NCBI GenBank assembly: GCA_019058425.1
Contig: JAHPYZ010000039.1
Coordinates: forward strand, 1-42,762
Direction of reading: 5' to 3'
Origin: Promethearchaeota archaeon
GTDB lineage: Archaea > Asgardarchaeota > Lokiarchaeia > Sigyniarchaeales > SOKP01
Length of the DNA: 42,762 bases
Under the pieces are notes generated by a model. That model worked only from the letters and a program-made list of their open reading frames with translations. It did not search any database and was not told the origin of the DNA. The translations under genes and the position numbers were made by a program. How positions within the stretch are numbered: the stretch's first letter is position 1; each line of letters begins with the position of its first letter. This document shows positions 33,326-42,108 of this stretch, in pieces.

Positions 33326-34732
33326 TCACTCAATTTTTTGACAAATATTACCAATTTTTTGAATTGTTTCATCAATGATTTCATCAGAATGAAGCATACA
33401 AGTGTAAAATCTACTCCCAGCTACCGAGATAGTCTCTTGGTCAACAAGTGCAGCCCCCATTTCACCCATAAAATCTTTTCTTTTAGGTAGCTCTCCAGCT
33501 TGTTTTGGATCCCCTAAATCAAGTCCAAATAAGCAACTTGTATGAAAATGTACTGTACCTCCATAATTATAAGAAAACCATGGTAAGTCATAATTATCGA
33601 ATATTTTATTTAATCCATTTGATAATCTGCTACCAGCTTTTATAGCTTTTTCTGTAGCATTTTTCTCTTCTACAAATTTTAATGCATAAAAAGCTGCAGC
33701 GCAAGTTAATGGATTTGCTGCTACAGTTCCCCCAGAGTACGCTTTCTTACCTCCACTTACTCCTGCAGCACACACACTCATAACATCAGCTCTTCCTCCA
33801 ACAGCAGCAGCAGAAGGAAAACCGTGTCCTATGATTTTTCCAAACACAGAAATATCAGGAGTATAACCAAAATATGCTTGTCCTCCACCCATGTGCAATC
33901 TAAAAGCGCAAACAACCTCGTCTGATATCATTAAAGCTTTATTCGCGTGGCATAGTTCTTCTACTTCTTTATTAAATTCAGGTCTTACTGGAATACCTCC
34001 GGATTCTCCACCCATAGGCTCAACAATTACGGCAGCAACTTTACGTTTTTCTTTAAACATTTGTGTTAGAATCTCAATATCATTTGGAGGGCATGAATCA
34101 ATCCATTTGAATACATTTTTTGGTATTCCATGAGATTCTAATAATTTTGTTCCGGGAACATGCATGTCATATACAAGTTGGTCAGACCATCCATGATATG
34201 ATCCACCAATTTTAATTATCCATTTACGATTTGTAAAAGTTCTTGCAATCCTTATAGCAAGCATATCAGCTTCAGTTCCAGATTGTAACCATCTGATGAT
34301 TTCACATGAAGGAAAATATTTTTGAACTTGTTCAGCAGCTAAATATTCGTATTCATTGGTAATTCCGTGGCAAGGTCCATTTTTTTGAATGACTTCCACA
34401 ACCTTATCAATTAACGGTTTATATTGATGACCTAAAATAATTGGGCCACCACACATTAAATAATCAGTTAAAACAACATCATCTACAGTTTCCATATAGC
34501 AATCGTATACCTTTTTACTTGCTAAAGGAAATGGGTGATTAAATGCGAGATTATGTTCAACACCACCAGGAATGATTTTACGTGCCCTCTCATATGCCTC
34601 TTTGGATTTTGGATGATTTCTCTCATATCTTTCAATTATCCCCTTAATCTCCTCTGGTTTAAATTTCTTAATTGGCTGATTGACGATATTTTCAATCTTA
34701 TCTTTCATTTCTTCATATTTCATACTGGACAT
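33326..34732 (-). CDS. Class III aminotransferase, glutamate-1-semialdehyde aminomutase-like
   Basis: A 468-aa PLP enzyme. The PLP site is seen at SGTEADMLAIRIARTF (res 151-166), SYHGW (178-182), the PLP-ring Asp271 in MISDEVV, and Schiff-base Lys299 in ISVFGKIIGHGFPSAA; SGGTVAANPLTCAAA closes the pocket. These are typical of HemL-like aminomutases/aminotransferases. An N-terminal extension of ~45 residues and the absence of any haem gene nearby suggest a catabolic or amino-sugar aminotransferase rather than the tetrapyrrole enzyme. It converges with the M29 gene and is divergent from the FGGY kinase. MSSMKYEEM allows a start at residue 4 as well. Confidence 0.85.
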   Translation of the reverse strand: MSSMKYEEMKDKIENIVNQPIKKFKPEEIKGIIERYERNHPKSKEAYERARKIIPGGVEHNLAFNHPFPLASKKVYDCYMETVDDVVLTDYLMCGGPIILGHQYKPLIDKVVEVIQKNGPCHGITNEYEYLAAEQVQKYFPSCEIIRWLQSGTEADMLAIRIARTFTNRKWIIKIGGSYHGWSDQLVYDMHVPGTKLLESHGIPKNVFKWIDSCPPNDIEILTQMFKEKRKVAAVIVEPMGGESGGIPVRPEFNKEVEELCHANKALMISDEVVCAFRLHMGGGQAYFGYTPDISVFGKIIGHGFPSAAAVGGRADVMSVCAAGVSGGKKAYSGGTVAANPLTCAAAFYALKFVEEKNATEKAIKAGSRLSNGLNKIFDNYDLPWFSYNYGGTVHFHTSCLFGLDLGDPKQAGELPKRKDFMGEMGAALVDQETISVAGSRFYTCMLHSDEIIDETIQKIGNICQKIE

Positions 34733-34882
34733 AATAACTCAAAATTAGTAATATTTTGGTAACTAAATTAATTAGTAAATTATAACATCAAAAATTAAGT
34801 TTGTTTTTGTTTTGAAATTTGGAATTATATAAAAGTCATCCTAAAAAAATCTTTATTTACTTTAACAACATTTATTATAAAT

Positions 34883-36505
34883 ATGTCAGATTCTCAAATG
34901 AAATATATTCTAGCCATAGATCATGGCACTGGAGGTCCAAAATCCGCGATTGTCTCTATAAAAGGAGAAGTTATTGAATGGGCTTTTCAAGAAACCCCAA
35001 TTTTCGCATTTAAAGGTGGTTCTATCGAACAAAATCCAGATGATTGGTGGAATGCTATAAAAAATACTGTTAAAAAAGTGATTGACAGGGGAAGTGTACC
35101 AGTAGAAGATATTGTGGGTATCTGCAACTCTAGTCAATGGAGTGGAACGGTTGCAGTCGATAAAGATGGTAACCATCTGATGAATTCTATTATATGGATG
35201 GATACGAGAGGAGCGAAATATATAGAACGATTTAATAAAGGTCTTCTAAAAGTTTCGGGATATAATGTAAGAAAAATATTAACATTATTAAAACGAGCTT
35301 CTGGTGGTCCAACTTTACCTGGTAAAGATCCCATTGCACATATATTGGTAATTAAGAATGAATTTCCAGAGATCTATGATAGAACATTCATGTTTTTAGA
35401 ACCTCAAGATTTTATTAACATGAAATTAACAGGAAATTTTGCTGCATCATTTGCATCAATCACACTTCACTGGGTAACTGATACAAGAGATCCTAACAAT
35501 ATCCATTACTCAAAGAAATTACTAAAGATGTTTAAAGTACCACAGAATAAATTTCCACCAGAACTCAAAAATTCAACAGATATATTAGGTCCAATTAAAA
35601 AAGAGTTAGCTGATGAGTTAGGATTAGAAAAAAATACTAAAGTAGTGATGGGTGCTCCAGATATACATTCTGCAACTATAGGATCAGGCGCAGTTGGGAA
35701 TTATGAGGGACATATATATATTGGTACAAGTGATTGGGTTTTTCTACACATACCTCATAAAGGAGTAGATATTGCTCATAATTTGGGTACATTGCCTTCT
35801 GCGATACCAGGAAGATATCTTACAGGAAATGAACAAGAAATTGCAGGAGGAGCATTATCCTTTCTGAGAGACAAAATTTTATACCATAAGGATGACTTAT
35901 TAAAGGAAGAAGCTGTGCCCGATGTATATAAAATCTTTGATCGAATTGTCGAGAATGTTCCTGCTGGTTCAAACAACCTCATTTTTACCCCATGGCTTAT
36001 AGGAGAACGATCACCTATTGATGATCCTACTATTCGAGGAGGCTTATATAATCTCTCTCTTGAAATGTCAAGAGAGCATATAATAAGAGCGATTTTTGAA
36101 GGCGTTGCGTATAATGTTAGATGGTTATTGAATACCATTGAAAACTTCATTAGAAAATGGGTCATAAAGGATCGAGGATTACCAAAAAATAGTATTATTA
36201 TGCCAGAGTTAAACATAATTGGAGGAGGAGCCCAAAGTGATATCTGGTGTCAAATCTTTGCGGATGTTCTTAACAGAAAGATTAAACAAGTTTCAGATCC
36301 TATACAAGCAAATGCTCGAGGTGCTGCTTATATTGCATCAGTAGGACTCGGATACCTCAAATGGGATGAAATTCAAAATTGCTGTGAGATAGCAAATATT
36401 TTTACTCCGAATCCAGATAATAGAGATCTCTATGATAAACTGTTTAAAGAATATTTAAATATCTATAAAATTATGAGTAAAACTTATAAACGCTTAAATA
36501 AATAA
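34883..36505 (+). CDS. FGGY-family carbohydrate kinase
   Basis: A 540-aa sugar kinase. The N-terminal ATP loop is YILAIDHGTGGPKSAI (res 8-23), followed by GSIEQNPDDWW, and the first FGGY block is CNSSQWSGTVAVDKDG. The catalytic base is the Asp of GAPDIHSATIGSGA (~260). The C-terminal block EGVAYNVRWLLNTIE and IGGGAQSDIWCQIFADVLNR (the FGGY_C signature) is intact. The family phosphorylates pentuloses, hexoses, glycerol or erythritol; the substrate is unknown, though the length matches xylulokinase- and FucK/L-ribulokinase-type members. It has its own promoter: a TTATATAAAAG TATA element at 34826-34836. It could serve the sugar locus at 23-30 kb, but the 4.7-kb gap makes this inference. Confidence 0.88.
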   Translation: MSDSQMKYILAIDHGTGGPKSAIVSIKGEVIEWAFQETPIFAFKGGSIEQNPDDWWNAIKNTVKKVIDRGSVPVEDIVGICNSSQWSGTVAVDKDGNHLMNSIIWMDTRGAKYIERFNKGLLKVSGYNVRKILTLLKRASGGPTLPGKDPIAHILVIKNEFPEIYDRTFMFLEPQDFINMKLTGNFAASFASITLHWVTDTRDPNNIHYSKKLLKMFKVPQNKFPPELKNSTDILGPIKKELADELGLEKNTKVVMGAPDIHSATIGSGAVGNYEGHIYIGTSDWVFLHIPHKGVDIAHNLGTLPSAIPGRYLTGNEQEIAGGALSFLRDKILYHKDDLLKEEAVPDVYKIFDRIVENVPAGSNNLIFTPWLIGERSPIDDPTIRGGLYNLSLEMSREHIIRAIFEGVAYNVRWLLNTIENFIRKWVIKDRGLPKNSIIMPELNIIGGGAQSDIWCQIFADVLNRKIKQVSDPIQANARGAAYIASVGLGYLKWDEIQNCCEIANIFTPNPDNRDLYDKLFKEYLNIYKIMSKTYKRLNK

Positions 36506-36569
36506 TCAAATTAAATTTTTTTGAATGATAGTCAGGATTTTCTATCCTTTTACTTCTTTATAGGTTTTA

Positions 36570-37439
36570 TTAATCCTGAATTTTTTTCGCTAAAACAGGA
36601 TCCATTCTTTTATGAATGAACTCTTTTATGATGCTTAAGTAAGTTTTTGTAATGGTTGAAGTAATCGCTATCTTTTGTAATTTTTTTACTAAATCTTTTT
36701 TAGAGATCTTCTTAACCGAATTTAATATAATAATTGTCTTATCAACATCTTCAAGAAACTTAGAAAAGTAAAATGATAGAAATTTGACTTGTTCATTTGT
36801 CTCCTCTTTTGAGATAGCAGAATTAATTATCGCTCTTTCTAGTTGTAAATCAGTATTCCAAGGCTTTTGAACAAGATTTTTATATGTATTAATCAGGAGT
36901 GCATTTCTATTTCTATGCTTAACCAATGCGTAAAAGTATGTAGCAACAGGATAGATATCGCCGGGATATGTAAGTACTTCTAAATTTCTGGTATTTTTAT
37001 ATATATCTGGCATCGCTTCAACAAGGATATTGTCTAAAATGTGCATATTTATTGTATTTTCTTCCTCTGGCATGATAATGAAAAATGGATAATTAAACAA
37101 TTTCGCATGAAGTAAACCAGAAAAGCAACGAAATCCCAATATTTCTACAATTTCTTTAATTGTAATTTGTCTTCCATCTCTGGTAGAACCATCCTCTTGT
37201 GTTTCAAATTTAGCTAGAGAGGATAATGAAATATCAACCGATTCGTAACCAATAATTCGTTCTTCGAGATCTAAAAAAGCGATAAAATCATGATCTTCAC
37301 ATACAGCACCTTTAGGCACTTGTATTTTAACATGCCCAAATTTTTTTTGAGTAAACAAACTGAGTGGAACTGGTACGCCCTTTTCTAGACCGCACTTTGG
37401 ACATGCAAATTTAATTAGAGTATATTGATCTTGGCTCAT
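36570..37439 (-). CDS. Zinc-module (CPxC...CxxH) protein, unknown function
   Basis: A 289-aa protein that begins with the same module as the gene at 12795: IKFACPKCG, a VKIQVPKGAVCEDHDFIAF block, and a GY motif after it. The CPxC and C-x-x-H sites should bind zinc. After ~85 residues the protein turns into helical repeats (EILGFRCFSGLLHAK, LFNYPFFIIMPEE, ISKKDLVKKLQKIAI) without motif. Both genes probably belong to one paralogue family with variable C-termini. It converges with the FGGY kinase (65 bp apart). Function unknown. Confidence 0.55.
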   Translation of the reverse strand: MSQDQYTLIKFACPKCGLEKGVPVPLSLFTQKKFGHVKIQVPKGAVCEDHDFIAFLDLEERIIGYESVDISLSSLAKFETQEDGSTRDGRQITIKEIVEILGFRCFSGLLHAKLFNYPFFIIMPEEENTINMHILDNILVEAMPDIYKNTRNLEVLTYPGDIYPVATYFYALVKHRNRNALLINTYKNLVQKPWNTDLQLERAIINSAISKEETNEQVKFLSFYFSKFLEDVDKTIIILNSVKKISKKDLVKKLQKIAITSTITKTYLSIIKEFIHKRMDPVLAKKIQD

Positions 37440-37597
37440 TTAACCCACTAAAATAAGAATTATCACAAACGTGTATAAATTACATAACCTTTTACAAATA
37501 TAAATATATACTATTTTTAAATTTGTTCATGATATCTACACAACATAAGCAAGACATCAACTATTTTATAAATAAAAAAAGTTAAACAAATTGAATT

Positions 37598-38137
37598 TTA
37601 ACGGTTTTCTTCTTTTTCATGATGAAGCATTAATACAATTCCTAAAATGAGCATAGCAGAATCATCATCTAAATCAGGCGTCATTTTTATTCCATACGTT
37701 CCCTTAATTAAACTCTTGAAAAGTTTCTTATGAATTTCAGCAACTACTTTATTATTTTTTAGGATTTTAAATTTCAGGGTAAAAATATTTCCCTTCATTG
37801 TAAAAACTTTATTCTCACTTGGATCTTCAAACCAGTAACTTGGTTTAACTGAAACCAGCTTTCTTTTTAATTTTCCTATGTATTTATCTTCATCTTGTTC
37901 TCCACCTTTATAGAACTTATAAGTGGAACGCATTGAAATTACTTTTTCATGAACTGTTAATACGGGATTTTCATCAAGATCTCTTATTCGGTAAGTATTA
38001 CCAATCTTTATTAATTTACCAGCGAAAGTACCAATTACTTCTTTATTTAGATTCATTATTTTTCCTTTATCTTTTAAGGAAATCATTTTTTCCTGAAGCA
38101 TAAAGTCCCGAGTTATTTGAAGTGACATTTTTTTCAT
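37598..38137 (-). CDS. LURP-one-related (tubby-C-like) protein
   Basis: A 179-aa protein with the pattern of the LURP-one/DUF567 and phospholipid-scramblase-like tubby fold: repeated strands of ITRDFMLQEKMISLKDKG, EVIGTFAGKLI, YRIRDLDENPVLTVHEKV, KNNKVVAEIHKKLF, and a C-terminal hydrophobic helix SAMLILGIVLMLHH that fills the barrel. In plants and bacteria these proteins bind membrane lipids or have no known activity. The start may be Met1 (38137) or Met4. It is divergent from the small gene at 38293. Confidence 0.7.
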   Translation of the reverse strand: MKKMSLQITRDFMLQEKMISLKDKGKIMNLNKEVIGTFAGKLIKIGNTYRIRDLDENPVLTVHEKVISMRSTYKFYKGGEQDEDKYIGKLKRKLVSVKPSYWFEDPSENKVFTMKGNIFTLKFKILKNNKVVAEIHKKLFKSLIKGTYGIKMTPDLDDDSAMLILGIVLMLHHEKEENR

Positions 38138-38292
38138 TTATTTTATTATATTATTTAATATTTTTAGTACTAATTTACGTTTAAAAATCTGTGTAAAATT
38201 TTATAATGAAGCATATAGGCAATAAAACATTAAGGAAAAATACAAATAAGAAAATGGTATAATTTAGCTTAAATTAAAAAATAAAAAAAATT

Positions 38293-38658
38293 ATGTCTTT
38301 ACTTTTCAATTCAGAAGGATATTTCTGTCAAGGAGATGTTGATAAAGATTGGCAGCTAACTATGAAACTTGGAAGGATATTATTAACGTCTCAAGAATTA
38401 TCACTTCTTAAGAAATCACAAATAAGTTTAACAGACACAGAGCCAATTATAGATAAATTCAACGAAGGGTTTAAGATTCCTATATTGAAAATCGATAAAG
38501 TCTCCTTGAATAAAAAAGTGAAAATTTTTGTTGTACAAATTGAAACTACTGATGGCTTTTTATTTTCTATTACAATGGCAGGATATAGGAGTTCTGGGAA
38601 GAAAGGAAGCATGAAATTAAATGAATTATTAAATGGGATGATTTTAAAAAGTAATTAA
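38293..38658 (+). CDS. Small beta-rich protein, possibly PH/GRAM-like
   Basis: A 121-aa protein. Segments LTMKLGRILLTSQELSLL, FKIPILKIDKVSLN, VKIFVVQIETTDGFLFSITM and a C-terminal helix MKLNELLNGMI follow the strand-helix order of PH-like (GRAM) domains, which bind lipids or peptides. This is a guess from the pattern. It is divergent from the LURP-one-like gene, another candidate lipid-binding protein, with ~155 bp between their starts. Confidence 0.5.
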   Translation: MSLLFNSEGYFCQGDVDKDWQLTMKLGRILLTSQELSLLKKSQISLTDTEPIIDKFNEGFKIPILKIDKVSLNKKVKIFVVQIETTDGFLFSITMAGYRSSGKKGSMKLNELLNGMILKSN

Positions 38659-38715
38659 AAAAAAGATAAACAAATAGAATTTAAAAGTGATATCAAGTTG
38701 TACAAGTCTAACTTT

Positions 38716-40575
38716 CTAACCTTTTATTGATTTTCCTTGTTCAAGCTTACTCAAATCTTTTTCCTGTAACTCACGTCTTTGGACTTTACCAGTCGCGCTA
38801 ATTGGTAGTTTCCTTGCAAATTCAATGTATTTAGGGGATTTCCATTTTGCCATGTTTTCTCTTGCCCATTCTTTCAATTGCTCACTTGTTATATCACGAT
38901 CAGCCTTAAATCCTTTTTTCAGTGTAACCCACGCTTTTACTGCTTCGCCGCTGTATTCATCAGGTATCCCCGCAACAGCAACTTCATCTACCATTTTATG
39001 ATGAGCTAATAATTCCTCTACCTCTTTTGGAAACACAGAATGACCAGATACCTTAATTAGCGATTTTTTACGATCTCGTATCTCAACCCATCCGTGTTCG
39101 TCCATAAATCCTATATCACCTGTAAGTAACCAACGCTTCCCGCCCCAATATTTCAAATTATCTTCTTGTTCTTTCTGTTTGCCTAAATAACCTAACATTA
39201 TATGTGGTCCAGCAAGACATATCTCTCCTGTATTTTCGATTCCAAAACCTCCTCTTTCTTTAGTTCCATCACAAATAGGTCCTGCCTCAAAATTATCAGA
39301 AGGAAATATAGCCCAATCTGCGCCTGGAATTGGTAATCCTAATTTTCCATCCTTGGTTGGACCCCAAAAAGGAGCAACACTATGTACAGGCGAACTTTCT
39401 GTTAATCCATAACCTGCCCGTATTGGGCAAAATATTGACTCAAAAGGATCTTGTACATAAGAATGCAATGGACCTGCACCTTGTGTGGCATACCTCAGTT
39501 TCTTCCACAAATCATATTTCTTTTTAAATTCCTCAACACCCATTTCCTCTACAAAATCTGTAAACCTCTTAAACCACATTTCAACTCCTGTATATATTAT
39601 TCCTTCATTAGCATCTATCTTATTGACTGCTTCGCATAGTACATCATCTGCAGGCGGTTTTGGGAATAGAAGCATAATCATTCCTATCCCAAGAGCAGAA
39701 TTCATGACACAAGTCATACCAAAGCTGTGAAAAAATGGAATTGCTCCAATAGTTATAACCCCCGGTCCAAGACCTGTCCAATCCTTAACCATATTTAGAT
39801 TAGCACTTAGATTAGCATGTGAAAGCATTGCAACTTTAGGTAGTCCAGTAGTCCCTCCAGTCATGAGATATATCGCAGGATCTGTCCAAGGATCAATATC
39901 AACCTTAATTTCTTCTGGCTGTGTTTCTTTAATAATTTTATCCATCCAATAAACTTTATAATGTTCAGTTTCATCAGGTATTTTGTCACGAGCAGTTGGA
40001 ACACCTAACTTCTCAATAGTGGCGGCATCTGCAGTCATAAAATCTACAAAATTTGAAGGTATTACAAATTTTACATCTGTTTTTGGGAGAACATCCTTAG
40101 GACCAGCTATATATAGCATATCCATCATAACAAATACTTTTGCTTGAGTCATATTTAAAGAATGTAAAAGCTCCATCGGTCTGTAAGTAGGATTAATCCC
40201 TTGTGCAATAGCTCCAATATACTGACAACCCATATAAGCAACTACAAAATTAATAGAATTTGGTAGATCAATGGCCACAACATCACCTTTTCTAATCCCA
40301 AGAGTTCGATAAAGAAACGTCCCAAACCGTTTTCCATATTCAAATATAGTTTTTAACTTCACACGTTCTATATATGGACCATATACGAAAATACAGCTAT
40401 CATTGTCTCGTGTTTTATATAAGTCAGCAGCATGTTGAAAATAGTCCCACATTGGTAAAATTTCTACATCTTCAACGTCTTTTAACTGTTTTGGTACACC
40501 CTCAGGCCAGTAACCTTCAGTAAACCATACTTTATTCTCGTTAACTAAAAATTCTGGATCGTTTAAACTCGGCAT
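38716..40575 (-). CDS. Acyl-CoA synthetase (AMP-forming, ANL superfamily)
   Basis: A 619-aa adenylate-forming enzyme. The P-loop-like A3 motif is MTGGTTGLPKVAMLSHANL (res 238-256), A5 is AGYGLTESSP (387-396), A7 LTGDIGF followed by A8 RKKSLIKVSGHSVFP, and the A10 lysine is Lys597 in ISATGKVQRREL. It activates a carboxylic acid with ATP and transfers it to CoA; long- or medium-chain fatty or aromatic acids are likely. The N-terminal ~40 residues are an extra arm. It lies alone on the minus strand. It could supply acyl-CoA for beta-oxidation-type or lipid remodelling reactions, or for the activase cluster at the left of the window; that link is inference. Confidence 0.92.
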   Translation of the reverse strand: MPSLNDPEFLVNENKVWFTEGYWPEGVPKQLKDVEDVEILPMWDYFQHAADLYKTRDNDSCIFVYGPYIERVKLKTIFEYGKRFGTFLYRTLGIRKGDVVAIDLPNSINFVVAYMGCQYIGAIAQGINPTYRPMELLHSLNMTQAKVFVMMDMLYIAGPKDVLPKTDVKFVIPSNFVDFMTADAATIEKLGVPTARDKIPDETEHYKVYWMDKIIKETQPEEIKVDIDPWTDPAIYLMTGGTTGLPKVAMLSHANLSANLNMVKDWTGLGPGVITIGAIPFFHSFGMTCVMNSALGIGMIMLLFPKPPADDVLCEAVNKIDANEGIIYTGVEMWFKRFTDFVEEMGVEEFKKKYDLWKKLRYATQGAGPLHSYVQDPFESIFCPIRAGYGLTESSPVHSVAPFWGPTKDGKLGLPIPGADWAIFPSDNFEAGPICDGTKERGGFGIENTGEICLAGPHIMLGYLGKQKEQEDNLKYWGGKRWLLTGDIGFMDEHGWVEIRDRKKSLIKVSGHSVFPKEVEELLAHHKMVDEVAVAGIPDEYSGEAVKAWVTLKKGFKADRDITSEQLKEWARENMAKWKSPKYIEFARKLPISATGKVQRRELQEKDLSKLEQGKSIKG

Positions 40576-40730
40576 AATTAAATCATTTTTGTTTTAAATT
40601 CGATTTTTTTGTAAAAAATGAGTTAAATTCTCATTTATTATACTTTGATTGATTTGTTATTACTTAATAATTTAACTTGAATATAATTTAGTACGTGTTA
40701 GTAATAAAATAAAAAAAAAAAAGAATGTAG

Positions 40731-42101
40731 TTATAAGGTTTGGGTTCTACTTTTAAATTTCTTACGTCTTTTATAGAAATAATAAACATTAATTAATATT
40801 AAAATTCCCACTACAGTCCATTGAAGAGGAGGCCAATCAGCTAAAAGAGAGACACCTAATAATGTTAGAAGAAGATTTGAAGTAATTTCTTTAAAAAATT
40901 CACCCTTTTCTAAAGTTTCTTCCAACCGTTCTTGGATTATTCTATCTGTATCGATATCCTGTTTATATTCTTCAATTAGTTTTCGTAAATCATCGTCTTC
41001 TAGCATATAATTCAATGATTTTGTTGGATTTATAATCCAATCATTCACTATTGAAAGAGAAAGGAACGATTTAGTCTGAAATTCAAGAGCTTTGCTAATG
41101 AAATCATAATATTCTTTCACGTCAAATTCTTGTCCTTTATCTCCATTTATTATTAAAGAGTATTTACCATATATTAACTTTCCATCAAAATTATTGGGGA
41201 AGTCATATACAATTCTCAATGTGTTAGTAAATTTAGTTTCATAAAAGATACCTTGCTTACTAGATCTAAAAATAGGAATTACTGGAAAGAAATCGGACTT
41301 AAATGGAAAGAAGACTCTTAACAACTCTGAATACCTAAAATTAAGTTGAATTAATTCTTTTAAAATTTCTCTTCCAAATTGAATAATCTTGTTTACTGTC
41401 CTATCAACATCCTTATTTGATGTTTTACATCGTAAGATTAATTTATCTTCATCAAAAAAACCATCAAGTTTCTCTTTTTGAATAGTAAAGCTTCCAGTTT
41501 TTTCGAATTTTTTATCTACAAATAATTTAAATCCTGAAATTTCAGCAGATGGAAAACAGCTCATGAGAAAATGATGTGAGCTTATTGAAGAGCCGGGGAT
41601 TTTAAAGATAAGATAAATCTCATCAGTACCATCGGGAATATGATAAGTTTTCCAATTAAAATCCAATTTAGTTTCTTTTAAGCTTAACATTTTCTTTTTT
41701 GTATCAATGTAATATGCATGTGACCCGTTTAAAATGGAAAATTTAACTTTTTTTTCAAAACGTAATTTTTTCAATGTTTTTCCTATTTTGGGAATCTCAG
41801 CAAATATTTCGTTTGATAACAAATTAGTTCTTAATTCATAATCCTTAATTCCAGATTTGATTAAGAGGTTTGTTAAGGTTAATTTCGAATCAACTTTTCC
41901 CCTTGATAAGATTCTTAAAATACTTTTCTCTAATAGATCCTCTTCTTTAATTTCTTCTACTTCTTCCTCATCTTCAAACTCTTCTTCTACAAGATACTTA
42001 TTTTTTGGGACTTTTTCACTCAATTTAATCATCCTATTAATTTCTGAAATAATATAATTAAATAATTCAAATTTTATATTATTATATACTTTTTTAGACA
42101 T
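40731..42101 (-). CDS. Membrane-anchored protein with acidic N-terminus and possible winged helix, unknown function
   Basis: A ~456-aa protein. Near the N-terminus is a very acidic linker (EEEFEDEEEVEEIKEEDLLE), then a region with helix-turn-helix character (SILRILSRGKVDSKLTLTNL ... LKKLRFEKKVKF) that could be a winged helix. A middle domain is of mixed type, and the C-terminus has two hydrophobic helices (LLLTLLGVSLLADWPPLQ and WTVVGILILINVYYFY) before a basic RRKKFKSRTQ tail. The frame opens at ATG 42125, but that would overlap taw2; ATG 42101 leaves 7 bp between the divergent genes and is preferred. No family was recognised. The soluble-domain plus two-TM layout resembles the 5057 gene. 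Confidence 0.55.
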   Translation of the reverse strand: MSKKVYNNIKFELFNYIISEINRMIKLSEKVPKNKYLVEEEFEDEEEVEEIKEEDLLEKSILRILSRGKVDSKLTLTNLLIKSGIKDYELRTNLLSNEIFAEIPKIGKTLKKLRFEKKVKFSILNGSHAYYIDTKKKMLSLKETKLDFNWKTYHIPDGTDEIYLIFKIPGSSISSHHFLMSCFPSAEISGFKLFVDKKFEKTGSFTIQKEKLDGFFDEDKLILRCKTSNKDVDRTVNKIIQFGREILKELIQLNFRYSELLRVFFPFKSDFFPVIPIFRSSKQGIFYETKFTNTLRIVYDFPNNFDGKLIYGKYSLIINGDKGQEFDVKEYYDFISKALEFQTKSFLSLSIVNDWIINPTKSLNYMLEDDDLRKLIEEYKQDIDTDRIIQERLEETLEKGEFFKEITSNLLLTLLGVSLLADWPPLQWTVVGILILINVYYFYKRRKKFKSRTQTL

Positions 42102-42108
42102 AATTATA

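Noticed and set aside
33326..34732. Naming the class III aminotransferase hemL
   Set aside because: The likeness is at family level only, and no other tetrapyrrole gene is nearby; a catabolic or amino-sugar role is as likely.
35776..36216. Minus-strand open frame of 146 codons inside the FGGY kinase
   Set aside because: Antisense to conserved kinase motifs with no motif or ribosome site of its own.
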